Positions 43,342-53,026 of a stretch of 64,000 nucleotides of DNA are shown here, piece by piece. The notes under the pieces were generated by a model that saw only the letters and a program-made list of their open reading frames with translations, searched no databases and was not told the DNA's origin. Origin of the DNA: Armatimonadota bacterium. Lineage in GTDB: Bacteria; Armatimonadota; Armatimonadia; Armatimonadales; Armatimonadaceae. Location of the stretch: positions 1 through 64,000 of the forward strand of contig JAPLCP010000182.1 of the NCBI GenBank assembly GCA_026392155.1. Direction: 5' to 3'. Position numbers and translations under genes: made by a program. Positions within the stretch are counted from its first letter, which is position 1; each line of letters begins with the position of its first letter.

Positions 43342-45156
43342 CTACTGGATTCCCGCCGCTTTTAGTGCCTCTTCCAGCCGGTGATCGCCCTCACCCGTAT
43401 TGCCCACGAGGGTTGCGACGACTTTGCCATCTTTCCCAATAACAATCGTCACCGGGATCATGGTGACACCAAACTTATTGCGAGCCACACTCTTGAACAT
43501 ATCGCGGCCCGCAGGGTCTAGGACAAGGGGGAAGGTAAACTGGGTTGTCTTGCGCCAATCGTTGTATTTCTCCGTTTCGTCAAAGACATTGGCAGCCAAT
43601 ATTGTCACATCCTCACGGCCCTTAAGTCCCTGCCATACTTTCTCTAGGTGGGGAAACGATGCGATACACGGGCCACACCATGTTGCCCAGAAGTCCAGAA
43701 CAACCACTTTCTTTCCCTTGAAGTCTGCCAAGCGAATGCTGGAGCCGTCGGGAGCTTGGAACGTGGCATCAGGGGCATCGTCCCCGGCTTTGGGCAGACG
43801 TGGCGCAGGCGGGGGCTTGGGAGCCGGAACTTCGTTCGTAGGAATGATGGTCAGATTCGTACCATCGGGCGAGATGCGGGCACGGTAGATCTTATCGTCA
43901 ATCTCCATCGGCTTGGCAAGATCAAACGAGCGGCTGCTAAAGTCAATCGCGCCTGTGCCTTTAAGGTCGAGAACCAGATAGACCGGAGCCGTGGGAGTAG
44001 AGATAAACACACCGTCGCTATCCGTGTCCCCGACAAGTGCCTTGATAGCCTTGCCATTGAACGTGATCTCTCCTACCATCCCTCCGTTACGCTGGGTAAA
44101 GACCCGATCTGCGCTCCCGTAGAAGTTGAGGGAGTAGGGACGGCTCGATACCTCGCCTGCCGCTGGGCCATAGGAGGCGCGTACCGAGCGCTGGACAGTC
44201 TTACCATCCCAGGTCGCCGGGGCATCGTCGGTGAGATCGCCGTTGTTGTTGTCATCCACAAAGAGCTGGCTTCCGGCGAGAACCACGTTGACCACGGAGC
44301 GGGGGCCATCACCCACCGTGATCGTTCCGTAGCGAGGAGTGGCGCTGTAGCTTGGCTCTTTGGTGATGCTCGCGGGCTTTGTCTCACTCAGAGCCATGGG
44401 TACTGGAATAGACTTCAGGCCCAGCTTTCCTTTGTAGGTCTCGGAGAAGGCCACGGGATCGAAGCTGAGCTGGGAGCGCATCGTGCCTGGAACCGTGAGA
44501 GCTGCTGCAGGAATGAACTTGGGAGCATTGGGATCACGTGGAGCGGGGGGAGGTGCATCCCCGCCCACGGTGCCAATATCCACACCTGCCTGCTTCAGGG
44601 CAGCTTCGAGTCTATGGTCGCCGGGGCTATAGCCCACGATTGCATCTACCACTTTTCCATCTTTCCCTATCACAAACGTGGTGGGGATTCCGGTGACACC
44701 AAAGACATTGCGTGAGAGCTTAGTTGCGTTATCGCGGCCCGCGGGGTCGTAGCCGTAGGGGAAGCTGTACTTGTCTTTGTTCTCCACCACCCACTTCTCG
44801 AACTTCTCACGCTCGTCCGAGGTGCAGAGCGCCAGCACCGTGGCATCCTTGCGTGTCTTGAGCTTCTTCCAGACTTCTTCTAAGTGTGGCATGGCTGCTT
44901 TACACGGGCCGCACCACGTGGCCCAGAAGTCTAAAACGACCACTTTTCCACGCATTGAGGCAAAAGTGACTTTCTTTTTCCCGCCGGGGGCATCTACCGA
45001 AAAGTTGGGGATAGAGTCTCCTGCCTTGAGCAAGGCAGGAGCGGGAGGGAGATTGGCCGAGGCAGCCGCCGCAGGCGCAGGCTGGATTTTGAGAGGCAGC
45101 GCAGGGCGCGTCTCTTGCATGAGCGCTAGGAGCGCCAGAGGGATCAGGGTTATCAT
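43342..45156 (-). CDS. TlpA-family protein with two thioredoxin-like domains
   Basis: VVLDFWATWCGPCKAAMPHLEEVWKKL and VVLDFWATWCGPCIASFPHLEKVWQGL, each with ...GVTxIPxTxVIGKDGKVV. Confidence 0.95.
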   Translation of the reverse strand: MITLIPLALLALMQETRPALPLKIQPAPAAAASANLPPAPALLKAGDSIPNFSVDAPGGKKKVTFASMRGKVVVLDFWATWCGPCKAAMPHLEEVWKKLKTRKDATVLALCTSDEREKFEKWVVENKDKYSFPYGYDPAGRDNATKLSRNVFGVTGIPTTFVIGKDGKVVDAIVGYSPGDHRLEAALKQAGVDIGTVGGDAPPPAPRDPNAPKFIPAAALTVPGTMRSQLSFDPVAFSETYKGKLGLKSIPVPMALSETKPASITKEPSYSATPRYGTITVGDGPRSVVNVVLAGSQLFVDDNNNGDLTDDAPATWDGKTVQRSVRASYGPAAGEVSSRPYSLNFYGSADRVFTQRNGGMVGEITFNGKAIKALVGDTDSDGVFISTPTAPVYLVLDLKGTGAIDFSSRSFDLAKPMEIDDKIYRARISPDGTNLTIIPTNEVPAPKPPPAPRLPKAGDDAPDATFQAPDGSSIRLADFKGKKVVVLDFWATWCGPCIASFPHLEKVWQGLKGREDVTILAANVFDETEKYNDWRKTTQFTFPLVLDPAGRDMFKSVARNKFGVTMIPVTIVIGKDGKVVATLVGNTGEGDHRLEEALKAAGIQ

Positions 45157-45185
45157 AGACTTAGAGTACCTTGTTTTCTAGCAGA

Positions 45186-45881
45186 CTACAGCGCAACATC
45201 GCTACAGTTTGTGGGAAGTGCGGTGAAGGGCCGATTGGTTCTGGACCACATGGAATTAGGAATGATCGTATTGCGGATCTTCATCCACTTGGAGTGACCA
45301 TCCGCAAAGGCGTAGTTCGCCCCATCGCTATGCCGGAAAAAATGGCGGCGTGAGGCGAGCTGGGCCGTGTTGGTCTCCAGAGCGCGGGTAGCACTACAGG
45401 CTTGAAAACCATTGACATTGGCAGAGAAGTTCGACGTCCATGCCTGAGGAACAGCATCTCCCATCACAATGAGGTTGGCGGGGAAATCCAGAGCGGCGAG
45501 GGCAAGGGGAGAGTTGTTGGGGGCAAACCACAGCGGTATAGCGACGTTGTCGCTCATGGCCACGCTGCGAATCTGGTTCGCGTTGGTCTTGATGGCATCG
45601 GGACAGGCCCAGACACCTTGGTTTTTGACGTAGGGATCGAGAAGCTGGTTAAAGACCGCCAACCCCGATCCGGTAGTCCCGATGGTCAAGGGAACCAGCG
45701 TCTCGTCGTAGTCTTGAGAGTACATCATGACAGCAAGGCCGATTTGCTTGGTATTGGACAGACAAGCCGTCTGGCGTGCTTTGGCACGGGCTTGGGCAAA
45801 AACAGGAAAGAGAATGGCGGCAAGAATCGCAATGATCGCGATCACGACAAGAAGCTCGATGAGGGTGAAGAAACGACGCAT
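45186..45881 (-). CDS. Type II secretion/prepilin-like protein with DUF1559-type C-terminus
   Basis: [72 protein letters not shown]. Confidence 0.93.
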   Translation of the reverse strand: MRRFFTLIELLVVIAIIAILAAILFPVFAQARAKARQTACLSNTKQIGLAVMMYSQDYDETLVPLTIGTTGSGLAVFNQLLDPYVKNQGVWACPDAIKTNANQIRSVAMSDNVAIPLWFAPNNSPLALAALDFPANLIVMGDAVPQAWTSNFSANVNGFQACSATRALETNTAQLASRRHFFRHSDGANYAFADGHSKWMKIRNTIIPNSMWSRTNRPFTALPTNCSDVAL

Positions 45882-46000
45882 GAGAACGTCTCCTTAAGAA
45901 GGGAAGTGCCCCAGGAGTTTGGGACTGTGGGCAGGATAACACAACCTTAAAAAACACGCAAGGTGACGTGTTGGTTTTTTCGTTTTGGTATAGTGTCCCT

Positions 46001-46894
46001 ATGAAACGTGTGATTTCCCTGTCACTGGGCTCGTCTAAGCGCGATAAGACGGTCACGGCGGAGTTCTTCGGCGAGACCTTTGAGATTAGTCGTCAAGGAG
46101 TAGATGGCGACGAGAAGAAGTTTGTCGAGCGCCTCGCCGAGCTAGATGGTACGGTGGACGCGATTGGCTTTGGTGGGATGGATCGCTATCTCTGGAGCGA
46201 GGGAAAGCGCTATGAGTTCGCCGTCTCGCGAAAGCTCTTGGCAGGCGCAAAGAAGACTCCGGTTCTGGATGGCTCAGGTCTGAAGAACACGCTGGAGCGT
46301 GCCGCCGTGCAGTGGCTCCAAGCCAATAACATCGTGGACTTTGCGCACAAGAAAACGCTGATCGTCTCTGCCGTGGATCGCTTCGGCATGAGTGAGGCGC
46401 TGATCGCCTGTGGCGGTGAGATTTGCTTCGGTGATCTGATGTTTGGGCTGGATCTGCCCATTGGCATCACGAATCCCAAGGCATTTAAGCTCGTCGCACG
46501 GACGCTGCTGCCGATTGTGGTGCACCTGCCGCTCTCGATTCTCTATCCGACGGGGGAGAAGCAGAACCATATCGTCCCCAAGTGGGGCAAGTGGTACGCC
46601 TGGGCTGATGTGCTCGCGGGGGACTTTCTCTATATCCGTCGCCACATGCCAGAAGATTTAAAAGGCAAGACGGTGCTCACCAACACCACCACGGAGGAGA
46701 ACCAGAGAGAGCTCAAAGAGCGCGGTGTGGCGCAGCTGATCACCACCACGCCGATTTTTGAGGGGCGCTCGTTTGGTACCAATGTGATGGAGGCGATGCT
46801 GGTTGCGATCAACGGGGGCAAAGAGATGCAGCCCGAGGAGTATCTTGCGATGCTAAAGAAACTCGACTGGAAACCCAATGTTATCACGCTTTAG
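46001..46894 (+). CDS. Quinate 5-dehydrogenase-like/hypothetical protein
   Basis: MKRVISLSLGSSKRDKTVTAEFFGETFEISRQGVDGDEKKFVERLAEL...; TATAGT 6 nt upstream. Confidence 0.65.
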   Translation: MKRVISLSLGSSKRDKTVTAEFFGETFEISRQGVDGDEKKFVERLAELDGTVDAIGFGGMDRYLWSEGKRYEFAVSRKLLAGAKKTPVLDGSGLKNTLERAAVQWLQANNIVDFAHKKTLIVSAVDRFGMSEALIACGGEICFGDLMFGLDLPIGITNPKAFKLVARTLLPIVVHLPLSILYPTGEKQNHIVPKWGKWYAWADVLAGDFLYIRRHMPEDLKGKTVLTNTTTEENQRELKERGVAQLITTTPIFEGRSFGTNVMEAMLVAINGGKEMQPEEYLAMLKKLDWKPNVITL

Positions 46895-46956
46895 GCGTTT
46901 CCTTCGCTTGCTGAGGGAAAAGAGCCGGGGGGATGGGTTCGGGATACAATACCAGT

Positions 46957-49257
46957 GTGAACCCCGATGCGTTTCTGGATCGCCTCCGCCAGCACCCCGA
47001 CTACAAAAAACAGATCGTCCATATCGAGCATATCCCAGCGCGGCCCGCGGTCTACGGTGAGCTAGACGCGCCGCTCCCGGAGCGGCTGAGCAAGGCACTC
47101 AAGCAAAATCTCGGGGTGGAGAAGCTCTTTCGCCATCAGGCTGAGGCCATTGATCTGGTGCGCCTGGGCTTTCAGGTGATTGTCACGACGCCCACAGCGT
47201 CGGGGAAGTCGCTGTGCTACAACGCACCGGTCTTGGAGACGCTGCTGCTGGAGCCTAAGGCGCGAGCGCTGTATTTATTTCCTACGAAGGCGCTTGCCCA
47301 AGACCAGCAGAGCAAGCTCAAGAGTTTGGATCTGTGGCCGGATATCATCTCGGCCACCTACGACGGTGACACGCCCAAGGACGAGCGCCTGCCGATCCGG
47401 CGCACGGCGCGGCTCTTGGTCACCAACCCGGACATGCTCCACATGGGAATCCTGCCGCAGCACAATGGCTGGGCGACGTTCTTTCGCAACCTGCGCTACG
47501 TCGTGATTGATGAGGCCCATGTCTACCGGGGCGTTTTTGGAGCACACGTCGGAAATATCCTGCGGCGCTTGCTCCGCGTAGCGGAGCTCTACGGCGCGCG
47601 GCCTCAGATTATCGCCTGCTCCGCGACCATCGCCAACCCGGAGGAGCTCTTTACCAAGCTGACGGGCCTGCAAGCCGAAGTCGTCTCGGCGGAGAGCGGG
47701 GGAGCGCCGACGGGCAAGCGGCGCTTTGTCTTCTGGAACCCGCCGGTGATGGACGCCGCCACGGGCTCGCGGCGCTCGACCAACGCGGAGGTGACCCATG
47801 TCTTTACCGAGCTGCTCGAAGACGATGTGCGGACACTGGCCTTCACGCGCTCCCGCAAGACCGCCGAGCTGCTGCTGACCTACGCCCGCCGCGCCCTGGA
47901 GGGAAAGCCCCAGCAAGATAAAGTCATGAGCTACCGCGCGGGCTACACCCCCGAGCAGCGGCGGGAGATCGAGCGCAAGCTCTTTACGGGTGAGCTGACC
48001 GGCGTGACCGCGACCAACGCGCTGGAGCTGGGGGTGGATATCGGCGGAATGGACGCCGTGGTGATGACGGGCTACCCTGGCACGGTAGCGAGCACCTGGC
48101 AGCAAGCCGGTCGTGCCGGTCGCCGTCAAGGGGAGTCTCTCGCTGTGCTGGTTGCCGCCGACAACCCGCTGGATCAGTTTCTGATGCGCCAGCCCGACTA
48201 CTTCTTCGAGCGCCCCGCCGAGCACGCCGCGCTTGATCCGACCAATAAGCACATCCTCGGGGGGCACCTGCTCTGTGCCGCCTACGAAGCGCCGCTCACC
48301 GATGAAGACGCGGACTTGTTTGGCGGGGAGCGTGCCCGCTGGGTGGCGCATCGCTTGGTGGAAGAGGGGGCTCTGGCGGCCCGTGGCGAGCGCCTGCACT
48401 ACGCCGGTTCGGAGTACCCCGCAACCCTCATCAATATCCGCTCCGCGTCGGCGAACCAGTATATTATTGAGGAGAACGGCAAGACCCTGGGGACCGTCGA
48501 GGAGGCGAAAGCCTACGAGACCATCCACCCCGGCGCGATCTACCTGCACATGGGTGAGAGCTACGTGGTCGAGGAGCTGGACACGATCAGCCGCCGCGCC
48601 ACGGTGCGCCGCGCCGCCGCCAGCTACTTCACCGAGCCCAAGACCGACTCGCACATCGAGATTATCGCCACGGGCGGCAGTAAAGAGTTTGGCGATACCG
48701 TCGCCTACTTCGGCGAGGTGCGCGTCACGAGCTGGGTGACCGGCTTTCGGCAGAAGCAGCTCTTCTCCGATGAAGTGCTCGGCCTCTACGACCTTGATCT
48801 CCCTGAACAAACTTTCGAGACGGAGGCGGTCTGGTACCCGCTGCCGCAGTACCTAGTCGAAGAGCTGGCTACTGCGGGCTTGGACCTCGCGGGCGGTGTT
48901 CATGCGGTCGAGCACGCCAGCATCGGCCTGCTCCCGCTCTTTGCCCTCTGTGATCGCAACGACATCGGCGGCGTCTCCACTGCGCACCATCCCCAGGTCG
49001 GCGCCCCGACGATCTTTGTCCACGACGCCCACCCCGGCGGGGTCGGGATCGCCGAGACAGGCTTTCGCATTATCGAGCAGTGGCTCACCGCGACCCTCAC
49101 CCTGATCGAAGAGTGCCCCTGCGACGATGGTTGCCCGAGCTGCATCCAGAGCCCCAAGTGCGGCAACAACAACGAGCCCCTCGACAAAAAAGCCGCCGCG
49201 CTGATTCTAAGGCGCTTGCTGCACGGTGAAAACCCGCCGATTGAAAGCGGCGTGTAG
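46957..49257 (+). CDS. DEAD/DEAH-box helicase with C-terminal zinc-binding DUF1998 region (MrfA/YprA-like)
   Basis: LFRHQAEAIDLVRLGFQVIVTTPTASGKSLCYNAP, VIDEAHVYRGVFGAHVGNILRRL, CPCDDGCPSCIQSPKCGNNNEPLDKKAA; GTG start with TACAAT 6 nt upstream. Confidence 0.93.
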   Translation: MNPDAFLDRLRQHPDYKKQIVHIEHIPARPAVYGELDAPLPERLSKALKQNLGVEKLFRHQAEAIDLVRLGFQVIVTTPTASGKSLCYNAPVLETLLLEPKARALYLFPTKALAQDQQSKLKSLDLWPDIISATYDGDTPKDERLPIRRTARLLVTNPDMLHMGILPQHNGWATFFRNLRYVVIDEAHVYRGVFGAHVGNILRRLLRVAELYGARPQIIACSATIANPEELFTKLTGLQAEVVSAESGGAPTGKRRFVFWNPPVMDAATGSRRSTNAEVTHVFTELLEDDVRTLAFTRSRKTAELLLTYARRALEGKPQQDKVMSYRAGYTPEQRREIERKLFTGELTGVTATNALELGVDIGGMDAVVMTGYPGTVASTWQQAGRAGRRQGESLAVLVAADNPLDQFLMRQPDYFFERPAEHAALDPTNKHILGGHLLCAAYEAPLTDEDADLFGGERARWVAHRLVEEGALAARGERLHYAGSEYPATLINIRSASANQYIIEENGKTLGTVEEAKAYETIHPGAIYLHMGESYVVEELDTISRRATVRRAAASYFTEPKTDSHIEIIATGGSKEFGDTVAYFGEVRVTSWVTGFRQKQLFSDEVLGLYDLDLPEQTFETEAVWYPLPQYLVEELATAGLDLAGGVHAVEHASIGLLPLFALCDRNDIGGVSTAHHPQVGAPTIFVHDAHPGGVGIAETGFRIIEQWLTATLTLIEECPCDDGCPSCIQSPKCGNNNEPLDKKAAALILRRLLHGENPPIESGV

Positions 49258-49273
49258 AGGTGCAAGCGCCAAA

Positions 49274-49345
49274 AAGTCGCTCCGCGACTGCCGGTTCCCC
49301 TTCGCTTGCCGAGGGGGTTAGGGGGTGTTAGTCGCGGAGCGACTT
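49274..49345. repeat. Composite inverted-repeat element downstream of helicase
   Basis: AAGTCGCTCCGCGACT (49274-49289) and AGTCGCGGAGCGACTT (49330-49345) perfect 16-bp arms; inner ccccttcgcttgccgagggg hairpin. Confidence 0.88.
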
Positions 49346-49346
49346 C

Positions 49347-50690
49347 TCAGCCGAGGGACGAGGCTTTTAGACGCAGGCGGTCGGTTAGGATGAGGATGCG
49401 GCCCCCTTTGACCGCTTCGAAGTAGCAGCTGTATTTCTCCGACTCGCCGCGAAAGCGATTTGTGAGAGTTATGGTCCAGGTATTGGTGGTGTACTTGCCT
49501 TGGTAGACCTGGCGGGAGAATTTCTGGCTTCCCACCACGCCCGACGCACCCGAGTGGTCGCTCTGGTAGGTGCTTCCGGGTTTAAACGTAAAGAGGTCAG
49601 CAGTCGAGGTTGCGGTGGCGCCGGCATAGCCGCCCCCATTGACATAGTAATAGCTCAGGGAGGCGTAGTCGCGGGTGGCCCATTTCCCCACCAGATCGCT
49701 CGCACCCACGGCGAAGCGGTTCTTTCCCTGCATGCTGACAAGCTTGTCCCAGCCGAACTCATCGTTGTGGTAGGCCCCGAACGCTTTCTCAAACTCGGCC
49801 TTGCTACTGGTGACAAACTCGATGTAGCGGCCGTTGCCCTTGGAGAAATGCTTCTTAAAGAGTACTACGTGCACGGTTTTTCCCGTGGCTTTCTCTTGAG
49901 CGTCCGCCTCGGCGAAGGCAATGGACTCGAAGCTCTGGATGGGCTTGAGCTCAAAATTGCGGATATTGCTGTACCGGGGCGCCACCAGGAGGTTCCAGGC
50001 GTTCTGCAGCCCGGCGCGTAGCACGGAGTTGTAGGCATCCGCTTTGGGGTTGGGGTAGTGGACCAGAGCGCTAAGATTCCCTTTTTTCACCATGACCCCG
50101 TCTGGCTGCTCCGTCGCGGTCCAGCCATCATCGAAGTTCGTGGTCATAAACTGAAACTTTCCCGACGGCGCGGGCACTGCGGGCTGCGCTACTTTATCGT
50201 CTGCCGCTACCTTCGCTAGGTGAAAGGCTTTTATAAACGCGGAGATCTCGGGCTCGTACGCATCGGTATCGGTGAGGATAAGAAGTCTGACGAGCTTGTC
50301 GTTGCTTGTGCCCGTGAGCAACAGTGCCACGCCTTTTTTACTTTTTGCATCGTAAGACGCGATGCCCGTTTCGAGAGTCCAGCCATTTTCCTTAGCGGTC
50401 GGCTGCATCTCCAGTTTGCCGGCTGAGGGAACGGTCGCTTTCACCATCGTGTCCCAAGACGACGTAAAGTTCGCTCTGGAGTCCGCTCCTGCTGGCACCG
50501 CCTTGAATACCACGATCGCGCAGGTACCCTTCGGGCCGCTCACGCTCAGCTGAATGGCGGATCCGACAGGCTTGCTCTGCCAGCCTTTCGGAATCGTGTA
50601 GGTTGCGACATCGAGAGTCTCTGTTTTCTGAGCATAGGCACTCGAATACAGAAAAGAAACGCAGCAAAGCCCCAGAAAGAGTTGTTTCAT
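49347..50690 (-). CDS. Secreted hypothetical protein
   Basis: Signal peptide MKQLFLGLCCVSFLYSSAYAQ; 447 aa. Confidence 0.75.
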   Translation of the reverse strand: MKQLFLGLCCVSFLYSSAYAQKTETLDVATYTIPKGWQSKPVGSAIQLSVSGPKGTCAIVVFKAVPAGADSRANFTSSWDTMVKATVPSAGKLEMQPTAKENGWTLETGIASYDAKSKKGVALLLTGTSNDKLVRLLILTDTDAYEPEISAFIKAFHLAKVAADDKVAQPAVPAPSGKFQFMTTNFDDGWTATEQPDGVMVKKGNLSALVHYPNPKADAYNSVLRAGLQNAWNLLVAPRYSNIRNFELKPIQSFESIAFAEADAQEKATGKTVHVVLFKKHFSKGNGRYIEFVTSSKAEFEKAFGAYHNDEFGWDKLVSMQGKNRFAVGASDLVGKWATRDYASLSYYYVNGGGYAGATATSTADLFTFKPGSTYQSDHSGASGVVGSQKFSRQVYQGKYTTNTWTITLTNRFRGESEKYSCYFEAVKGGRILILTDRLRLKASSLG

Positions 50691-50852
50691 CGGTTTTTCC
50701 TAATGCAACGAATCGCACCCTATGCCTCGCGACGAGGTGATATATTCGTTCTGTGTCCAACGTGAGTATACCCTGAAGTTTGTCTACCGCATCTGGATTG
50801 AGAATCGGATTGGGCATCAGCTCTCTGAGACAAATAAGCCGTTGACTCGAAG

Positions 50853-50954
50853 GTGAAAATCAATCATCGGACTAAGAAAATCCGTCATCGGAGAGAAAAA
50901 ATCAGTCGTTGGGAACTAAAAATCAGTCATCGGTGGTATAAAAACAGAGGTTGA
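50853..50954 (+). repeat. 21-nt-period repeat array, also a GTG-started ORF with heptapeptide repeats
   Basis: AAAATC(A/C)(A/G)TC(A/G)T(C/T)GG at 50856, 50877, 50898, 50919, with weak in-phase copies at 50940 and 50961; translates as (V)KINHRTKKIRHRREKISRWELKISHRWYKNRG*. Confidence 0.75.
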
Positions 50955-50967
50955 GGAGATCAAATCA

Positions 50968-51595
50968 ATGGATGAAACAAGAAAAACAAGCCGCGAACCG
51001 GGCGCGCTGAACTATACACAGGTCGGCCCGAGGAATCACCGACGAGACCCTCGATGCGCTGGATCTTGCCGTGAGCGAAGGCAAAAAAGAGCAGGCGATT
51101 GCGGTGGAGAACGATACCGGCCAGCGGGTCTCGACTCAAGAGGAGAAGCTTGCCCGAAAAGAGCTGCTCACAGCACTGCGCGAGGTGCAGACCGCCGCGC
51201 GGCAGAAGTGGACACGTAGCCAGCCTGCGGCGCTCAAGGACTACTACATCGGGGAGAACCTTCCCAACATGAGCCGTGCGACGCTGGTGCAGGTGACCGA
51301 GGGGATTCTCTTGCGCCTCTCGACACAGACCCTGCCGGGAATCACGCCAGAGACCGTTGCGGCGCTGGCGGCCAAGCGCGATGCCTATGTCGAGGCCAAC
51401 AAGAACCAGCTTGGGTTTATCGCTGGAGCGAAAGCGCGCCGTGCCGCTGCTTTAGAGCACCTCAAGACTGCCACAGACTTGCGGATCGAGGTTCAGTTCG
51501 CCGCCGATGCCACCTACCCCTTCGACAACCCCCGGAGTGCTGCCGCCCGCACCGAGTTCGCCCTCCCCGAAGATCGCCGCTTCGTCACGCGATAG
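50968..51595 (+). pseudogene. Hypothetical protein, frameshifted near its 5' end
   Basis: MDETRKTSREPGALNYTQ then in another frame SARGITDETLDALDLAVSEGKKEQAIAVENDTGQRVSTQEEKLARKELLTALREVQ...; deleting one G at 51021-51022 restores the frame. Confidence 0.55.
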
Positions 51596-51598
51596 GCC

Positions 51599-53026
51599 CT
51601 ACGTCCCACAAAACGTCTTATAGCCACACGCGCTGGCCGGAGCAGGCTCATGGTACTTCGACGGGGCAGAATCGTATGCGTAGGGCTGAGCCAAGACTTC
51701 CTGCAGAGCATTCAGCGGCGCGAGATCATTGTCGCTTTCTGCGGCGGCAAGCGCTTCCTCGACCAGATGGTTTCTCGGAATCACAGCGGGGTTGACCGAG
51801 CGCATGAGAGCGAGGGACTCAGACTCCGAGAGAGCATCGCGTGTGCAGCGCTCTTTCCAGCGGGCGTGCCAGGCAGCAAACTCTGCGTCTTTGCCTTCGG
51901 GATCATTTAGCGTGCGGAAAGTATTGGTGTAGTCCGCCTCGGTCTGCTGCATCCAGGTGAGCAGGGCTTCGATTCGCTCGGAGTCGCCCTCTTCTGCGCT
52001 CTGGAGCCCGAGCTTCTGGCGCATCATCCTCAGCCAGGCAGCCTCGTAGAGCTCCGGGAAGGTATTCAGCGCCGCGACCGCCACTGCGACGGCAGCTTCT
52101 TCGTTATCACTTAGTAGCGGCAGGAGCGACTCGGCAAAGCGCGTGAGGTTCCAGTGGGCCATCGCGGGCTGGTTGCCAAAGGCGTAGCGCCCCTCCGTAT
52201 CAATGGAGCTAAAGACCGTGCCAGGATGATACGTGTCCAGAAAGGCGCAGGGGCCGTAGTCAATCGTCTCCCCCGAGAGCGCCATATTGTCGGTGTTCAT
52301 GACGCCATGGATGAACCCTACTCGCTGCCAGTCCACGATAAGCTGTGCCTGTCGAGCGATCACGGCACGGAGAAACGCAGCGTATTTTTCGTCAATGTCT
52401 ACTAGCTCCGGGTAGTGCCGCGCGATCGTATAGTCGGCGAGCAGGCGCAGGTTTTCGTCGTCGCGGCGGGCGGCAGCGTACTGGAATGTCCCGACACGGA
52501 GGTGGCTGGCGGCGACGCGAGTGAGAACCGCGCCAGGACGGAGGGTTTCCCGAAAGACCTGCTCGCCCGTTGTGACCACCGCAAGGCTGCGGGTCGTGGG
52601 GATGCCCAGCGCCTGCATCGCCTCACTAATCACATACTCGCGGAGCATTGGCCCCAGCACGGCGAGGCCATCGCCGCGCCGGGAGTAGGGGGTGCGCCCC
52701 GAGCCCTTCAGCTGAATGTCGAAGCGTGTACCATCGGGCGTGACGTGCTCACCCAGCAAGATCGCCCGCCCATCGCCGAGGATGTTGAAACCACCGAACT
52801 GATGCCCCGCGTAGGCTTGCGCAATCGGCTCCGCGCCCTCAGGAATCGCCTGCCCTGCAAAGAGCGCGGCTAAGTCGCCATCAAAGTCTAGCCCGAGCGC
52901 CTCAGCGAGCTGCTGGTTGAAGAGCACAAGCCGAGGAGCGCGGGCGGCTTCCGGTAAGGCTTTTGAAAAGAAAGCCTCAGGGAGGCGGGCGTAGGTGTTG
53001 TCAAACTGCCAAGAGCGGGAGGTCAT
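51599..53026 (-). CDS. selO: SelO/YdiU-family protein adenylyltransferase
   Basis: AYAGHQFGGFNILGDGRAILLGEH, DIQLKGSGRTPYSRRGDGLAVLGPMLREYVISEAMQALGIPTTRSLAVV, GFIHGVMNTDNMALSGETIDYGPCAFLD. Confidence 0.96.
   Translation of the reverse strand: MTSRSWQFDNTYARLPEAFFSKALPEAARAPRLVLFNQQLAEALGLDFDGDLAALFAGQAIPEGAEPIAQAYAGHQFGGFNILGDGRAILLGEHVTPDGTRFDIQLKGSGRTPYSRRGDGLAVLGPMLREYVISEAMQALGIPTTRSLAVVTTGEQVFRETLRPGAVLTRVAASHLRVGTFQYAAARRDDENLRLLADYTIARHYPELVDIDEKYAAFLRAVIARQAQLIVDWQRVGFIHGVMNTDNMALSGETIDYGPCAFLDTYHPGTVFSSIDTEGRYAFGNQPAMAHWNLTRFAESLLPLLSDNEEAAVAVAVAALNTFPELYEAAWLRMMRQKLGLQSAEEGDSERIEALLTWMQQTEADYTNTFRTLNDPEGKDAEFAAWHARWKERCTRDALSESESLALMRSVNPAVIPRNHLVEEALAAAESDNDLAPLNALQEVLAQPYAYDSAPSKYHEPAPASACGYKTFCGT

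Noticed and set aside
43648-44715. 355-aa plus-strand ORF
   Set aside because: Antisense to the double-thioredoxin TlpA gene.
47275-48810. 511-aa ORF antisense to the helicase
   Set aside because: Shadow ORF of high-GC coding sequence; the sense strand encodes a clear helicase with all motifs.
46957-49257. MrfA-MrfB repair pair
   Set aside because: The helicase looks MrfA-like, but no MrfB-type exonuclease is visible next to it in this window.
50856-50975. Possible mini-CRISPR array
   Set aside because: 15-bp repeats with 6-bp spacers at a 21-bp period are far too short, and there are no cas genes nearby.
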